Notes: generated by a model from the sequence alone, not told the origin. 64,000 nt of DNA from Vampirovibrio chlorellavorus (GCA_001858525.1 LAPX01000007.1:1-64000), one strand, 5' to 3'; counted from the stretch's first letter, positions 17,698 to 26,911 are shown. Made by a program: numbers and translations.

Positions 17698-17994
17698 ATG
17701 TTTCCTTCTGTGGGCTTTTCTTTATTCCCGACCCAGTTGGCCACCGACAGTGCCAGCGCAGCTTTTGGCGCCAATCAAGCCCGACTGGCCTTGGCCAACA
17801 CCGCGCCCGCCGATGGCAATCCAGCTAGTGTAGCCTCTTTGGCCGCACAGGATAAAGCATTAACCCTGCAAGGCATTAGTGCCCAAACCAACTACCTGGT
17901 GGCCCAAGCTATGCAGGAAGGCGGCCGAGGGCTGCTGAAGAAAAACTTTGAGCAACGCCAGCGCATGATTGATAACGGGGCCCTGTTCTTCTAA
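17698..17994 (+). CDS. Small unassigned protein (98 residues)
   Basis: ATG 17698 is preceded by AGGAAAA. The protein is Ala/Gln/Asn-rich in its first 60 residues, without a signal peptide or Cys. It then has a basic, probably helical stretch (RGLLKKNFEQRQRMIDNG) and ends FF. I do not recognise it. It stands alone between rnpB (opposite strand) and a convergent gene, behind an 8-bp inverted repeat that may regulate it. Confidence 0.55.
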   Translation: MFPSVGFSLFPTQLATDSASAAFGANQARLALANTAPADGNPASVASLAAQDKALTLQGISAQTNYLVAQAMQEGGRGLLKKNFEQRQRMIDNGALFF

Positions 17995-18041
17995 GTCACC
18001 CCTAAAATGCACTCATGGCAAAGCCACCGGGTCTACTTGCG

Positions 18042-18896
18042 TTAAAACGCCGTGGTCACAATGGGCATGTGTTGACCCGACAGGTTGGGAAACACCATCA
18101 GCTTGCCGTCATCATCCCGCCAGCGCACCCAACCGATGGGGGTGTTGCGCTCAAAGTCCAGCACTTCCACCAACAACCAGTTACCACGCACATGCTTGAC
18201 TTTTAAATCCCGAATAATAGTCACCGGAATGAGTTTGGCCTCATCCGTATCGCTACTGCGAATGGAGCGATAGTATTCTTTCACCCCGGTCAGCCAGTAA
18301 ATACCGTGAGCCTTGGCATTCAGCTTCATAAACTCCTGCCAGGTCTGATAAACACCGAAATGGGCTGGCTCAGTGGCCGCCTGCTTGGAGCCGGCTTGGG
18401 AACTGGCTTGACTGATTTGGCTAGCCGGCGGTTCCGTCTGCGGTTGCAGCCTGGTTTGCACCCAGCCGGTTTTACCACTGGCCTGATCATAGACCACTTC
18501 CACCCAGCCATCATCGGTATCACTGGTTACGGCCATCATGGCCACATCCAGCAGCGGGTAAAAGCAGAAGAAGGTGTGATCAGCATAAATGGCGTGGCGA
18601 TCTCCGGATGGAGAAACCCATTCAATATTGTTGCCGCTGGTTTTATGGCCCCAGCGAATGGTCCCGAGGGTCTGTGCACCTGACTTTGGTTCGCTGTAGA
18701 GGGTGAAGGCATAAGGGGCAAAAAAGATTCCGTTCCCGTAACTGTATCCGCTTTGAAAGCGCTGTGGGGCAAAGCCATAGCCATTGCCAGCCGCTTGAAC
18801 AGTCGGGGGAGCCGTAGCCAACAGGCTAAAAACCGTTACCATCAGAGCCATCACTACCCACAAGGGTCGCTTTAAACGCTGGTAAATCCCGTTCAT
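18042..18896 (-). CDS. Exported SH3-like protein, unassigned
   Basis: A 284-residue protein with a basic start and a hydrophobic core, LWVVMALMVTVFSLLATAPP, cut probably after VQA near residue 36. The mature part contains patterns of bacterial SH3 domains: FTLYSEPKSGAQTLGTIRWG (about residues 62-82), DDGWVEVVYDQASGKTGWVQ (about 130-150) and a C-terminal GNWLLVEVLDFERNTPIGWVRW. That suggests two or three SH3-like modules, as found in proteins binding peptidoglycan or other periplasmic partners. A Ser/Gln/Ala-rich linker separates them. No catalytic domain is seen. Confidence 0.7.
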   Translation of the reverse strand: MNGIYQRLKRPLWVVMALMVTVFSLLATAPPTVQAAGNGYGFAPQRFQSGYSYGNGIFFAPYAFTLYSEPKSGAQTLGTIRWGHKTSGNNIEWVSPSGDRHAIYADHTFFCFYPLLDVAMMAVTSDTDDGWVEVVYDQASGKTGWVQTRLQPQTEPPASQISQASSQAGSKQAATEPAHFGVYQTWQEFMKLNAKAHGIYWLTGVKEYYRSIRSSDTDEAKLIPVTIIRDLKVKHVRGNWLLVEVLDFERNTPIGWVRWRDDDGKLMVFPNLSGQHMPIVTTAF

Positions 18897-19091
18897 GAAC
18901 CGATTCTCCCCGGTTGAGAAACCATGTTACTGACCGCTTGCGAAACGGGCCTTCAAACTGGCGAGCCCCCTGAAAAGGGTTCGACTTCCCAGTCCGTGCC
19001 TGATACTATTCTTTTCTATTCTTTTTTCATTTATTATCCCCTTTTTCAACGCATTGGCCACCCCTTGGCTGATGGAGAAACCGAAACGCCC

Positions 19092-19760
19092 ATGAAAATT
19101 CTGACCGCCGACTACATCATCAGCGCCCCCAGCCTGAAAGACTGCCCCGACTTCCAGGGATGCCCGGAAATTGTGCTGGTTGGCCGTTCCAACGTGGGCA
19201 AATCCTCTTTCATTAACAGCCTGACCCAGCGCAAAAATCTGGCACGCACCAGCAACACCCCCGGAAAAACCCGCTACATCAACTTTTACGACGTCAACTA
19301 CGCCAAAACCAAGTCCAGCAAAGACAAAGTGATGATGGTGGACTTGCCCGGCTACGGGTTCGCCAAAATCTCCAAAACCGAACAAGAGAAATGGCGCAAC
19401 AATCTGGAAGCCTATCTGTCCAAACGAGAAAGTATTCGACTGGTTATCCAGCTGATTGATTCCCGCCATGGCCCACAGGATAACGATATCCAGATGTATG
19501 AATGGCTCCAGTACAACGGCAGGCGTGTTCAGGTAGTGCTAACCAAAACGGATAAACTGTCCAAGAACGAAGTCTCCAAACAAATGGCCCTTTCGGCCAG
19601 AGCGCTGGATTTGAGCACCAGTGATTTAATCGCCTTTTCCGCTGAAACCAACGCGGGCCGCGATCAAGCCTGGACGGCCCTTCTAGAGGCCTTGTCCCTC
19701 CCTCAGCTACCGACTGTGAGTAATGACACCGAGGATTCGGAAGAAGATTTGGCCGAATAA
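19092..19760 (+). CDS. engB: Ribosome biogenesis GTPase EngB/YsxC
   Basis: A small TRAFAC-class GTPase needed for maturation of the large ribosomal subunit. I chose ATG 19092, giving 222 residues and the usual N-terminus. The frame is open further upstream, but that part has no family resemblance. Motifs: G1 GRSNVGKSS, G2 region TSNTPGKT, G3 DLPGYG, G4 TKTDK and G5 near FSAETNAG. The last 25 residues form an acidic tail. It stands about 100 nt before fabI on the same strand. Confidence 0.95.
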   Translation: MKILTADYIISAPSLKDCPDFQGCPEIVLVGRSNVGKSSFINSLTQRKNLARTSNTPGKTRYINFYDVNYAKTKSSKDKVMMVDLPGYGFAKISKTEQEKWRNNLEAYLSKRESIRLVIQLIDSRHGPQDNDIQMYEWLQYNGRRVQVVLTKTDKLSKNEVSKQMALSARALDLSTSDLIAFSAETNAGRDQAWTALLEALSLPQLPTVSNDTEDSEEDLAE

Positions 19761-19867
19761 ACACCCTCTTACGCTTTTGTCGGCTTAAGCTTTTGTTTGA
19801 AAACGGGGTTTGTTCCGGCTACGCTATGGGCATATTTCAATGATTCTATCCAGAAAAGGAGCATCCC

Positions 19868-20683
19868 ATGCCTGCTACTGAAGTCAATGAAGTCCCTCAA
19901 ACCGCCCTGAAAGGTTTACTCTCCGGTAAAACCGGCTTAATCTTTGGGGTGGCCCATAAAACCAGCATCGCCTGGTCCATTGCCCAAGCCCTCAGCGCCG
20001 CTGGCATGCGGTTGGCCTTTACCTATCAGGGCGAGCGTCTGGAAAAAAACGTGCGTGAGCTGGCTGAAACGCTGGAAGGCTCCCTGATTTTGCCTTGCGA
20101 TGTCACCAACGACGCTGAAATCCAATCCGTGTTTGACGCCGTGGGTCAGGAATTTGGTCAACTAGACACCCTGGTGCACAGCGTGGCTTTCGCCAAAAAA
20201 GAAGATCTTTCGGGTTCCTTTGTAGAGACCTCCCGCGATGGGTACCTGCTGGCTCAGGACATCAGCGCTTATTCTCTGACCGCTTTGACCAAGGCCGCTG
20301 TCCCTCTGTTTGAAAAAGCCGGTGGCGGCAGCGTGGTGACCTTAACCTACCTGGGTGGCGAGCGTGTGGTTGAAAACTACAACGTGATGGGCGTGGCCAA
20401 AGCCGCTTTGGAAATGAGCGTGCGCTATCTGGCCGCCGATTTGGGCCAGAAAAACATTCGGGTGAATGCCATTTCCGCAGGCCCCATTAAAACCCTGGCT
20501 GCCCGTGGCATTTCCGGATTCTCCAATATTCTGGGCTACATGGAAGAGCACACCCCCCTCAAGCGGAACACCGAAACCGGCGAAGTGGCTGACACCGCTT
20601 TGTTCCTGGCCAGCCACCTTTCCCGTGGCGTCACCGGTGAAGTCATCCACGTGGATTCCGGCTTCCACATCATGGGCTTCTAA
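19868..20683 (+). CDS. fabI: Enoyl-[acyl-carrier-protein] reductase FabI
   Basis: An NAD(P)H-dependent short-chain dehydrogenase that reduces the trans-2-enoyl-ACP in the last step of fatty acid elongation. AAAAGGAG precedes ATG 19868. The nucleotide-binding start is LIFGVAHKTSIAWSIAQ, with the FabI-type Gly spacing rather than TGxxxGIG. The catalytic region is YNVMGVAKAALEMSVRYLA (Tyr-x6-Lys), and SAGPIKTLAARGI is the typical substrate-loop sequence. At 271 residues the length is normal. A strong terminator follows. Confidence 0.95.
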   Translation: MPATEVNEVPQTALKGLLSGKTGLIFGVAHKTSIAWSIAQALSAAGMRLAFTYQGERLEKNVRELAETLEGSLILPCDVTNDAEIQSVFDAVGQEFGQLDTLVHSVAFAKKEDLSGSFVETSRDGYLLAQDISAYSLTALTKAAVPLFEKAGGGSVVTLTYLGGERVVENYNVMGVAKAALEMSVRYLAADLGQKNIRVNAISAGPIKTLAARGISGFSNILGYMEEHTPLKRNTETGEVADTALFLASHLSRGVTGEVIHVDSGFHIMGF

Positions 20684-20711
20684 ATTTTCTCCAAAGAATG
20701 CACACCCTTTC

Positions 20712-20743
20712 AAAGCCCGCTTCTGATACCAGTGGCGGGCTTT
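20712..20743 (+). terminator. Terminator after fabI
   Basis: AAAGCCCGC (20712-20720) pairs with GCGGGCTTT (20735-20743) across a 14-nt loop. The T tract is short. It lies between fabI and the convergent smtA gene. Confidence 0.7.
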
Positions 20744-20766
20744 GAGCATAAGCATAAAATGTTATG

Positions 20767-20988
20767 TTAGTGGGCGTCGGTGCGTTCCGCCGACACTTTG
20801 CCCATGTCATCCGTGGGTAAGGAGTAACACGTGCAATTGGAATGCCCGCATCCCGGATAGCTCTGGTGGCCTTCGGCGCACTGTTTGCCGCAGTAATATA
20901 AATCACCCTTGCGAATGGCGCCGGGGTCCTGATGATCCACTTCGCACAAACAACGGGGACAAGCACAAACTTCCATAATCGTCGTCAT
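20767..20988 (-). CDS. smtA: Bacterial metallothionein SmtA/BmtA type
   Basis: A 73-residue metal-buffering protein of the cyanobacterial metallothionein family. Nine Cys (8, 10, 13, 15, 33, 37, 47, 52, 54) and two His (41, 49) reproduce the Cys9-His2 ligand set that holds a Zn4 cluster in Synechococcus SmtA. The core reads CACPRCLCEV...YYCGKQCAEGH...GCGHSNCTC. GGGAGGG precedes ATG 20988 on the minus strand. A tail of about 18 residues follows the cluster. No smtB repressor gene or obvious SmtB operator is next to it. It lies 42 nt after a pentapeptide-repeat gene and is probably co-transcribed with it. Confidence 0.92.
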   Translation of the reverse strand: MTTIMEVCACPRCLCEVDHQDPGAIRKGDLYYCGKQCAEGHQSYPGCGHSNCTCYSLPTDDMGKVSAERTDAH

Positions 20989-21030
20989 TCCAAAACCCTC
21001 CCTTTTAAAATCCCGACCTCAGCAACCCGT

Positions 21031-21858
21031 TTATCCGGACCGATCCGTTTCCACCATTTGATTTCCCCCCGGGTCAAACCCTTTTGGAAAGAGGGTATGA
21101 CCATCATAGCGAGCCCCGGCCAGCAAGGCCTGACTTAAATGGGTGCCCTCATCAAAACTGGTATCGCAGACATTAGCCTTTTCCAAATGGGACTCCACCA
21201 AATCGGTTCCCTGAAAATAGGCGTGCCGCATATTGGCCTCTTGCAAGTTACCCTGGTGCATGGGCACCCCTTCAAAATGGGCGCCTTCCATATTGGCCTG
21301 AGACAAATCCACATCCACCATGCTGGAAGGGTTTCCCTGCAAGGCCATCAAATGCCCTTCATGCCCCATATCCATGCGAAACAAATTAGCCTGATGCAGG
21401 TTCACCTGTTGCAGTCGGGCCCCCTCCAGATCCGCCCCGCTCAGGTTTGCGCCCATCAGATTAGTGCCGGATAAAATGGCACTAAACAGCGTGGCTCCGG
21501 TTAAATCGGCCCCTTGCAGATTGGCATTGGTTAAATCCACGCCGGTTAAAATGGCGTTAAAAATTTTGGCCCCCCGCAAATCGGCCCCGATCAAAGAAGC
21601 GCCTTTTAAAACCGCACTGGACAAGTTGGCACCCACCAAACTGGCCCCGTCCAAAATGGCTGCGGATAAGTCCGCATTGATCAGACTGGCCTGATTGAAA
21701 TTGGCATGACCCAGGCTGGCTTGCTTAAAATTGGCTTCATCCAGGGTAGCCTTGGCAAAGTTGGCCTCATGCAAGAAGGCGCTCTCAAAAACAGCTCGAC
21801 GCAACTTTGCGTAAGCGTAATTCACCGCTTCCAGATGTTGACCCTTACAGCAGTGCAT
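21031..21858 (-). CDS. Pentapeptide-repeat protein
   Basis: A 275-residue protein made almost entirely of A(D/N)LxxA-type pentapeptide repeats from about residue 20 to 215 (for example LDEANFKQASLGHANFNQAS). This predicts a right-handed quadrilateral beta-helix. The start carries a Cys pair (MHCC). The last 40 residues are less regular. Members vary from gyrase-protecting DNA mimics to proteins of unknown role, and the family is abundant in cyanobacteria. No signal peptide is present, so it is probably cytoplasmic. Likely first gene of a two-gene unit with smtA. Confidence 0.9.
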   Translation of the reverse strand: MHCCKGQHLEAVNYAYAKLRRAVFESAFLHEANFAKATLDEANFKQASLGHANFNQASLINADLSAAILDGASLVGANLSSAVLKGASLIGADLRGAKIFNAILTGVDLTNANLQGADLTGATLFSAILSGTNLMGANLSGADLEGARLQQVNLHQANLFRMDMGHEGHLMALQGNPSSMVDVDLSQANMEGAHFEGVPMHQGNLQEANMRHAYFQGTDLVESHLEKANVCDTSFDEGTHLSQALLAGARYDGHTLFPKGFDPGGNQMVETDRSG

Positions 21859-22041
21859 GGCTGATTCCCCCTGAATTGCCGAATGAAAAGTGCAGGATTT
21901 GCAGGATTCAGTGTAGCACTTTGCCCCTTACCCACCATCCGCCAATCGGTCATTTCGGCAGCAAAAAACCCAAAACTGATAAACGCAGATGAGGCTCCCT
22001 GACCACAGACTCTATCGGCAGTGGCTTCTCTTATAAAGGCT

Positions 22042-23124
22042 TTATAAGCCGCGCAAGCGTTCCGCCGGAGAAATAATGCTGGTAATTCGCAAGCCAAAGT
22101 TATCTTCAATAACCACCACTTCGCCTTTAGCAATCAGCTTGCCGTTGGCCATCAGATCCACCGGCTCTCCGGCAATCCGCTCCAGTTCAATGACTGAACC
22201 TCGGGTCAACTCCAGCACATCCTTGATGGGTAATTCTGTTTTGCCCAGCTCCACGGTCAGGTTTAAAGTGACATCCATGACCAGAGAAAGATTCTTGTTC
22301 TCCTCGCCATACACGTTGGGTTGATGATCAAACGAACCGAATTCCACGGGTCGCACTGTCACCGGGTCTACGTGAATCCCACTGCCCCCCCCACTGGACC
22401 GGACATGCGGGGCGGAGGCTCCTGCCATGGCCGGTTGCGGCTCCGCATGGGCACTGACCTGAGCGGGACTGGAAACTTCCATCTCCATTCCGCCCATTTC
22501 CGGTTCACCCTGAGAGGCATCAATGGACATAAACAGAGCGACCTGCTCTTTCAACTCCGATGACACCCGAAGCTCCATCATTTCCAGCACGGTTTGCTGG
22601 TTGGCATTCAGCTGCAGATTGGTCAGTACAAACGGTTCGGCTAAAACCTGAGGTAAACACTGAGCCAACATATCGCTGGAATAGGGAATCACTTCCGGAC
22701 TGTTGATTTCCACCGTTTCATGCAAGACAGAGGCCATTCCGGTGGCTGCCGAATTCATCATCTGACTCATCAACTCACCCACAGCACCCAGCTGAAGCTC
22801 AGTCAACTCATCGTCGCTTCCTTCCTCCGTGCTGCCCAGCATCATGCCAGCCAGCTTGCGCACATCGGAGTTTTTGACAATGTACAAGGCCGTGGTGAAA
22901 ATGCCTTTGACAAACTGCACCATGATGATGGTTTTGGGCTCGTTGCCAAAAGGAATGTCCATCGCCGCCAGATTCTCGAATTCACTAATCTGGGGCGGAG
23001 CAATCTCAATTTCCTGACCCACCAGAATGCCCAGTGTGGAACCGGCCGCACCCATGGCGATACTGGATACTTCGCTGATTGCATCAAGCTCTTCTTTGCT
23101 TAAACCGCCATTCAAATCTTTCAT
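22042..23124 (-). CDS. fliY: Flagellar motor switch phosphatase FliY
   Basis: Part of the C-ring. FliY combines a CheC-like CheY-P phosphatase with a FliN-like SpoA domain. Residues about 10-190 carry two CheC-type helices, LDAISEVSSIAMGAAGSTL and LQLGAVGELMSQMMNSAATG, with the Glu and Asn expected for activity. A Gly/Pro/Ala linker follows, then the SpoA domain from about residue 275 (VELGKTELPIKDVLELTRGSVIEL). The start is ATG 23124, which overlaps the fliM stop as TGATG; GTG 23127 is possible. A run of eight C on the plus strand (22385-22392) sits in the linker. Last gene of the flagellar operon. Confidence 0.92.
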   Translation of the reverse strand: MKDLNGGLSKEELDAISEVSSIAMGAAGSTLGILVGQEIEIAPPQISEFENLAAMDIPFGNEPKTIIMVQFVKGIFTTALYIVKNSDVRKLAGMMLGSTEEGSDDELTELQLGAVGELMSQMMNSAATGMASVLHETVEINSPEVIPYSSDMLAQCLPQVLAEPFVLTNLQLNANQQTVLEMMELRVSSELKEQVALFMSIDASQGEPEMGGMEMEVSSPAQVSAHAEPQPAMAGASAPHVRSSGGGSGIHVDPVTVRPVEFGSFDHQPNVYGEENKNLSLVMDVTLNLTVELGKTELPIKDVLELTRGSVIELERIAGEPVDLMANGKLIAKGEVVVIEDNFGLRITSIISPAERLRGL

Positions 23125-24170
23125 CACAGGCCAAATCCCTCAATCGATTCCTCAATTTCCACGCTGTCATACATATACACGGCCAGCTTATCTTTCAACC
23201 GACCGGGGCGACAATAAAACTTGGGGCGTCCATTCACACAGGCCAGCAAATCATCGGTGGCTGCCCTGTCCAGACGAATCACATCTCCCACCGAAAGGCC
23301 CATTAAATCGCGCACGGTTAATTCGGTTCCACCCAGCAACACCTGAATGGGAATTTTGGCGTAATTCAGTTTTTGCAGAATTTTTTCCTGCTCTTCAAAA
23401 GGAATATTGGACTGCTGACGGTGGAAAATATGCTGGGCGCTCAGTTGACTAATAACCCCTTCCAGCACCGGATAGGGAATACACAAACTGATCAGACCAG
23501 AATGCTTGTTACCCAGATTCACTTCAAAGGTAATCAGGGCCACAATCTCGCCCGGGGTGGCCACCTGAATGAGGGCATAACTTTCTTCAAAGCCCACCAT
23601 ACTGGCATTCACGTTCATCATGGAGCGCCACGATTCTTCCAAAGACAAAATGGCCCGATCCAGCACCCGCCGGATGAGGGATTGCTCAATATCGGTCAGT
23701 TCACGGGCCTTGGCCTCCGGTGTCCCGGGCCCACCCAGCATGCGATCAATCACGCTGGAGGTAACCTCATAGCCAAATCCCAGCAAGACTTGTCCGGGCA
23801 ACGGATCCAGTTCCAAAATGCTGACAGTCATGGGACTGGGCATGGAGCGCACAAATTCATCGTAGGTCAGCTGGTCGACAGAAACCACGTCAATTTCCAC
23901 AGTCATACGCAAATAAGCGGTCAGCACCAGACCCAACTGCCGGGCAAAACTCTCGTGAATGGTTTGCAGGGCCCGTAAGTGGTCCTTGGAAAATTTATCG
24001 GGACGACGGAAATTGTACAGCTTGTAATTTCGTTTTTCATGATGCACTGAAGACCCGGACGATTCCGAATTCGAAGCAGAATCGCCACCACCGCTTGGGG
24101 CCGGGGCGTTTTGATCCACCCCTACGGATAGGGAGGAAAGTAGGCTATCAATTTCTTCTTGAGATAGCAT
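23124..24170 (-). CDS. fliM: Flagellar motor switch protein FliM
   Basis: A C-ring scaffold protein of 348 residues that binds phosphorylated CheY and sets rotor direction. The N-terminal LSQEEIDSLLSSL is the CheY-P binding peptide. The middle domain contains MSDPLPG-like LELDPLPGQVLLGFGYEVTSSVIDRMLGGPG. The C-terminal SpoA domain includes LGGTELTVRDLMGLSVGDVIRLDR. A Ser/Gly linker (residues about 20-45) joins the first two. The gene overlaps fliY by one base and follows fliL after 121 bp. Confidence 0.95.
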   Translation of the reverse strand: MLSQEEIDSLLSSLSVGVDQNAPAPSGGGDSASNSESSGSSVHHEKRNYKLYNFRRPDKFSKDHLRALQTIHESFARQLGLVLTAYLRMTVEIDVVSVDQLTYDEFVRSMPSPMTVSILELDPLPGQVLLGFGYEVTSSVIDRMLGGPGTPEAKARELTDIEQSLIRRVLDRAILSLEESWRSMMNVNASMVGFEESYALIQVATPGEIVALITFEVNLGNKHSGLISLCIPYPVLEGVISQLSAQHIFHRQQSNIPFEEQEKILQKLNYAKIPIQVLLGGTELTVRDLMGLSVGDVIRLDRAATDDLLACVNGRPKFYCRPGRLKDKLAVYMYDSVEIEESIEGFGL

Positions 24171-24291
24171 TCAGAATCGATGAACCTCTGTCAATTTCCA
24201 CTGATACCGATGAACGTGAACCTGTTGATAAACCGAGCAAGTACCGTTGCCAAATGAGTGCTTCAGCAGCGCACCCTAAAATCCTTATACC

Positions 24292-25074
24292 CTAACGTTG
24301 GATAATGAAATCCTGAAAATTCACCCGCAGGATTTGATAATCCGGCGCCATAATGGCATTCAGTTGTTCTTTAATTTCATCCTTCAAAGCCTCCTGACCC
24401 TCCAAAGTGGCCAGCAACGTGGCATTCCGTTTCATTAAAGATCCATTGACCACATCCCGAATGGTGGGCACGTACTTGGACATATTCTTCTTGAACACAT
24501 CCTCACAACTGGGCCCAGCTTCTCCACCGTTGGCCAGCAAGGTTCTATCCACAGGAGCGGCTGCCCCTACAATTTGTCCATCACCCAGGTTTCCATCACC
24601 CAGCGGGGTGGCCTCGGCATGATGCTCGATGTAGCAATTCTGGGCATCGGGGACTTTTACGCTCAAGGCCATTTTGGCCCGTAAATACTGGCTACCCGGT
24701 AAGCTCGGATCGGGCTTCAGGTTGACCATAAACTCATCCAATTCCAGGTTCATGCCCACCTGGCTGCCTGGGGTCTCCGTGGAAGCACCATCGTGTCCGG
24801 AGGGGGCTTCCCCCTCGCCTGCCGCATGTTCTCCACCGGAGGCATGGGCCAGCTTGCCAATTTCCGGCACTACAAACATGGTGGTCATCAGGTAGGAAGA
24901 ACCGACGGAACCGCCAATGGTGGCCACCAAAATGACCACCACCATAATGATAAACTTCAAATCAAGGCCACCACCGCCGCCACCTTCCGCGGCAGCCGGA
25001 GCCGCCGGGGCCACTGCGCCACCTTCGCCTTCCACTTTGGGTTTTAAATCCTTCGGCTTGGTCGGTCTAGCCAT
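24292..25074 (-). CDS. fliL: Flagellar basal-body-associated protein FliL (long form)
   Basis: An inner-membrane protein associated with stator units. Structure: a cytoplasmic Ala/Gly-rich tail (residues 1-38), a TM (FIIMVVVILVATIGGSVGSSY) and a periplasmic domain with the family pattern LDEFMVNLKPDPSLPGSQYLRAKMALSV. It ends in the usual LNAIMAPDYQILRVNFQDFIIQR. At 260 residues it is about 80 longer than most FliL. The excess is a Gly/Ser/Glu-rich linker after the TM and an insertion (about residues 155-190) between the two halves of the SPFH-like domain. It sits directly before motB, 6 nt apart. Confidence 0.85.
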   Translation of the reverse strand: MARPTKPKDLKPKVEGEGGAVAPAAPAAAEGGGGGGLDLKFIIMVVVILVATIGGSVGSSYLMTTMFVVPEIGKLAHASGGEHAAGEGEAPSGHDGASTETPGSQVGMNLELDEFMVNLKPDPSLPGSQYLRAKMALSVKVPDAQNCYIEHHAEATPLGDGNLGDGQIVGAAAPVDRTLLANGGEAGPSCEDVFKKNMSKYVPTIRDVVNGSLMKRNATLLATLEGQEALKDEIKEQLNAIMAPDYQILRVNFQDFIIQR

Positions 25075-25080
25075 TGAAAC

Positions 25081-25929
25081 TCAATCCTCTCGACTTGGGG
25101 GAATGCCGCCAGCACCTGATAAATTCTGGGTCGCGGTAGGGGGTTCTTGACGGGCCATATTCTCATTCAATACCACTATATCCACTCGGCGGTTTTTCTG
25201 TTTCCCTTCAATGGATGAATTCTGGGCAATGGGCTTGAACTCACCATAGCCGGTAGCGGACAGTTGCTCGGGCCGGTAATGCTTGCCCTCAATCAGGTAT
25301 CGCACGATATTGGTGGCCCGGGCCGTGGATAATTCCCAATTGGAGGGGTAGCGGGACGTGGTGATGGGCGTGTTATCACTGTGGCCTTCTACTCTGATTA
25401 ACCGAGCCTGAGAGCCCAGTGTTTTTTTAAGTTGGCCGATCAACTGGTTCAGGGTATTCCGGGCTGAAGGAGATAAATCGGCGCTGCCCGGGGCAAACAA
25501 AATGTTTTCTTTCAGCGAAATGACCACACCCCGTTCCTGCTGACGAATTTCTACGCCTTGCATATGCTTCAGTTGGGCCGATAGCAAATCCGCTCCGGCC
25601 ATTTTATGTTTCGGCGAATTTTGGGGAGACTTTAATTTGGCCTGAGTGGCCATCGCTTGGACGGCAAGCTTTGGGGCTGGCTGCGGCTTGAATGATTCTG
25701 ACTTGGCGGCGGTGACCAACACCAAAAACAAACCCAGCAACAAGGTCAGCAAATCGGCATACGGCACCATCCAGCGATTGTGCCCGGTATGCACATTTGA
25801 TTCCATTTCCCGCTCCAGCGTTTCCAGCTTGCGGAATAAATCCCGCACCGGAACAGAGGAGGCACTGGAAGAACGGGATGCGTTTGTCTGACTGACCTGA
25901 GGCTGACTAGACTGATGGCGAACGTGCAT
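25081..25929 (-). CDS. motB: Flagellar stator protein MotB
   Basis: Peptidoglycan-anchoring subunit of the MotAB ion channel, 282 residues. A cytoplasmic Ser-rich start precedes the TM with MVPYADLLTLLLGLFLVLV, in which Asp59 is the ion-carrying residue. A plug/linker follows, then the OmpA-like domain with RVEGHSDNTPITTSRYPSNWELSTARA and GYGEFKPIAQNSS. All key positions are intact. It follows motA after 12 nt. Confidence 0.95.
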   Translation of the reverse strand: MHVRHQSSQPQVSQTNASRSSSASSVPVRDLFRKLETLEREMESNVHTGHNRWMVPYADLLTLLLGLFLVLVTAAKSESFKPQPAPKLAVQAMATQAKLKSPQNSPKHKMAGADLLSAQLKHMQGVEIRQQERGVVISLKENILFAPGSADLSPSARNTLNQLIGQLKKTLGSQARLIRVEGHSDNTPITTSRYPSNWELSTARATNIVRYLIEGKHYRPEQLSATGYGEFKPIAQNSSIEGKQKNRRVDIVVLNENMARQEPPTATQNLSGAGGIPPSRED

Positions 25930-25941
25930 TGAAGACCCTCC

Positions 25942-26850
25942 CTATCCCATCCAGCTATCAGAGTCACGCCGACTCCCGGTAGTACCGGTCGCACCCACTT
26001 GCAGAAAATCATCCTGCAAGACGGATTGTGGCGGCAGTGCGGTGGCATAAGCCTCTGGCCGATCCGCATAAGCTTTTCTCCCCATACGGGGCACGGTCAA
26101 GGTATCTGATCCTGAGAGAAAGGCGTTCAATCGCTCTTCGATAATCATGGGATGCTCACCCGCCCGAATGCACATCACCGCTTCCAGCAGCAGAGTCAGC
26201 ATAAACCATTCATCGCGGGCCCGCTGCCGCAATTTACCGGCAATGGGCAGTAAAAACAGGTTGGAAAAAGCCACCCCATAGAGTGTGGCACTAAAGGCGC
26301 TGGCCACCCCCTGGCCCAAAATGGCAGGCTGATGGGCCGCTTGCACAATATGAATGAGCCCGATGACCGCCCCGATAATGCCCATGGTGGGGGCAAACCC
26401 ACCCGCCGTTTCATAAACCCGGGCGCAATCCTGACTCTCTCGGTAACACACCTCGATTTCGGTGGATAAACTGTCCCGAATAAACTGTTCCGAACGGTTG
26501 TCCAACACCAATTGCAACCCCTTGCGCAGAAAGGGAATTTCAATGCTGTCAATAATGGGCTGCAAGGCCAAAATGCCCTCATCTCGCACAAAGCCCACCA
26601 CTTCTAGAATGTACTGAATGGTCTTTCGGGTTTCCAGATGACTCTCCGCACTGCCTCCCTGCAAGGCTTTCAGGGCCATCTTGAGCGTGGGCACATGGAA
26701 GCTGACCAGCGTGGCGGTCAAGGTGCCGCCAAACACCACAAGCAAGGCCTCCGGGTTCAACAGGGTATTCAGTGGGACGTGTCCTAAGACCAAAGCAGCC
26801 CCTAAAATCAGGAGGCCCAAGACTAAACCGGCCAAGGTTGAAAAATCCAT
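25942..26850 (-). CDS. motA: Flagellar stator protein MotA
   Basis: Ion-channel subunit of the stator, 302 residues from ATG 26850. This start gives the usual MDFSTLAGLVLGL and has AAGGTG at 8-nt spacing; a GTG at 26874 would add 8 residues. Four TMs are predicted. TM3 contains GGFAPTMGIIGAVIGLIHIV with the conserved Pro and Gly. The cytoplasmic loop has the charged FLRKGLQLVLDNRSEQFIRD, and MIIEERLNAFL near the end is typical. A 60-residue C-terminal tail is longer than usual and unassigned. First gene of motA-motB-fliL-fliM-fliY. Confidence 0.94.
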   Translation of the reverse strand: MDFSTLAGLVLGLLILGAALVLGHVPLNTLLNPEALLVVFGGTLTATLVSFHVPTLKMALKALQGGSAESHLETRKTIQYILEVVGFVRDEGILALQPIIDSIEIPFLRKGLQLVLDNRSEQFIRDSLSTEIEVCYRESQDCARVYETAGGFAPTMGIIGAVIGLIHIVQAAHQPAILGQGVASAFSATLYGVAFSNLFLLPIAGKLRQRARDEWFMLTLLLEAVMCIRAGEHPMIIEERLNAFLSGSDTLTVPRMGRKAYADRPEAYATALPPQSVLQDDFLQVGATGTTGSRRDSDSWMG

Positions 26851-26890
26851 GCGCAATACACCTTCGCTTTCCACACAGGATGAACCACTT

Positions 26891-26911
26891 TCAGCCTAAA
26901 AGATCCACCAT
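26891..26911 (-). CDS. Six-codon leader peptide upstream of motA
   Basis: On the minus strand, ATG 26911 reads MVDLLG then TGA. It is preceded by GGAGGAGG (complement of 26919-26926) at 7-nt spacing, the strongest ribosome binding site in the window. The tiny frame ends 40 nt before the motA ATG and lies just downstream of a terminator-like hairpin. Likely regulatory if real. Confidence 0.4.
   Translation of the reverse strand: MVDLLG

Noticed and set aside
24171-24291. Separate promoter of sigma-28 type for fliM-fliY, or for motA upstream
   Set aside because: No TAAAGTTT-N11-GCCGATAA-like element found before either.
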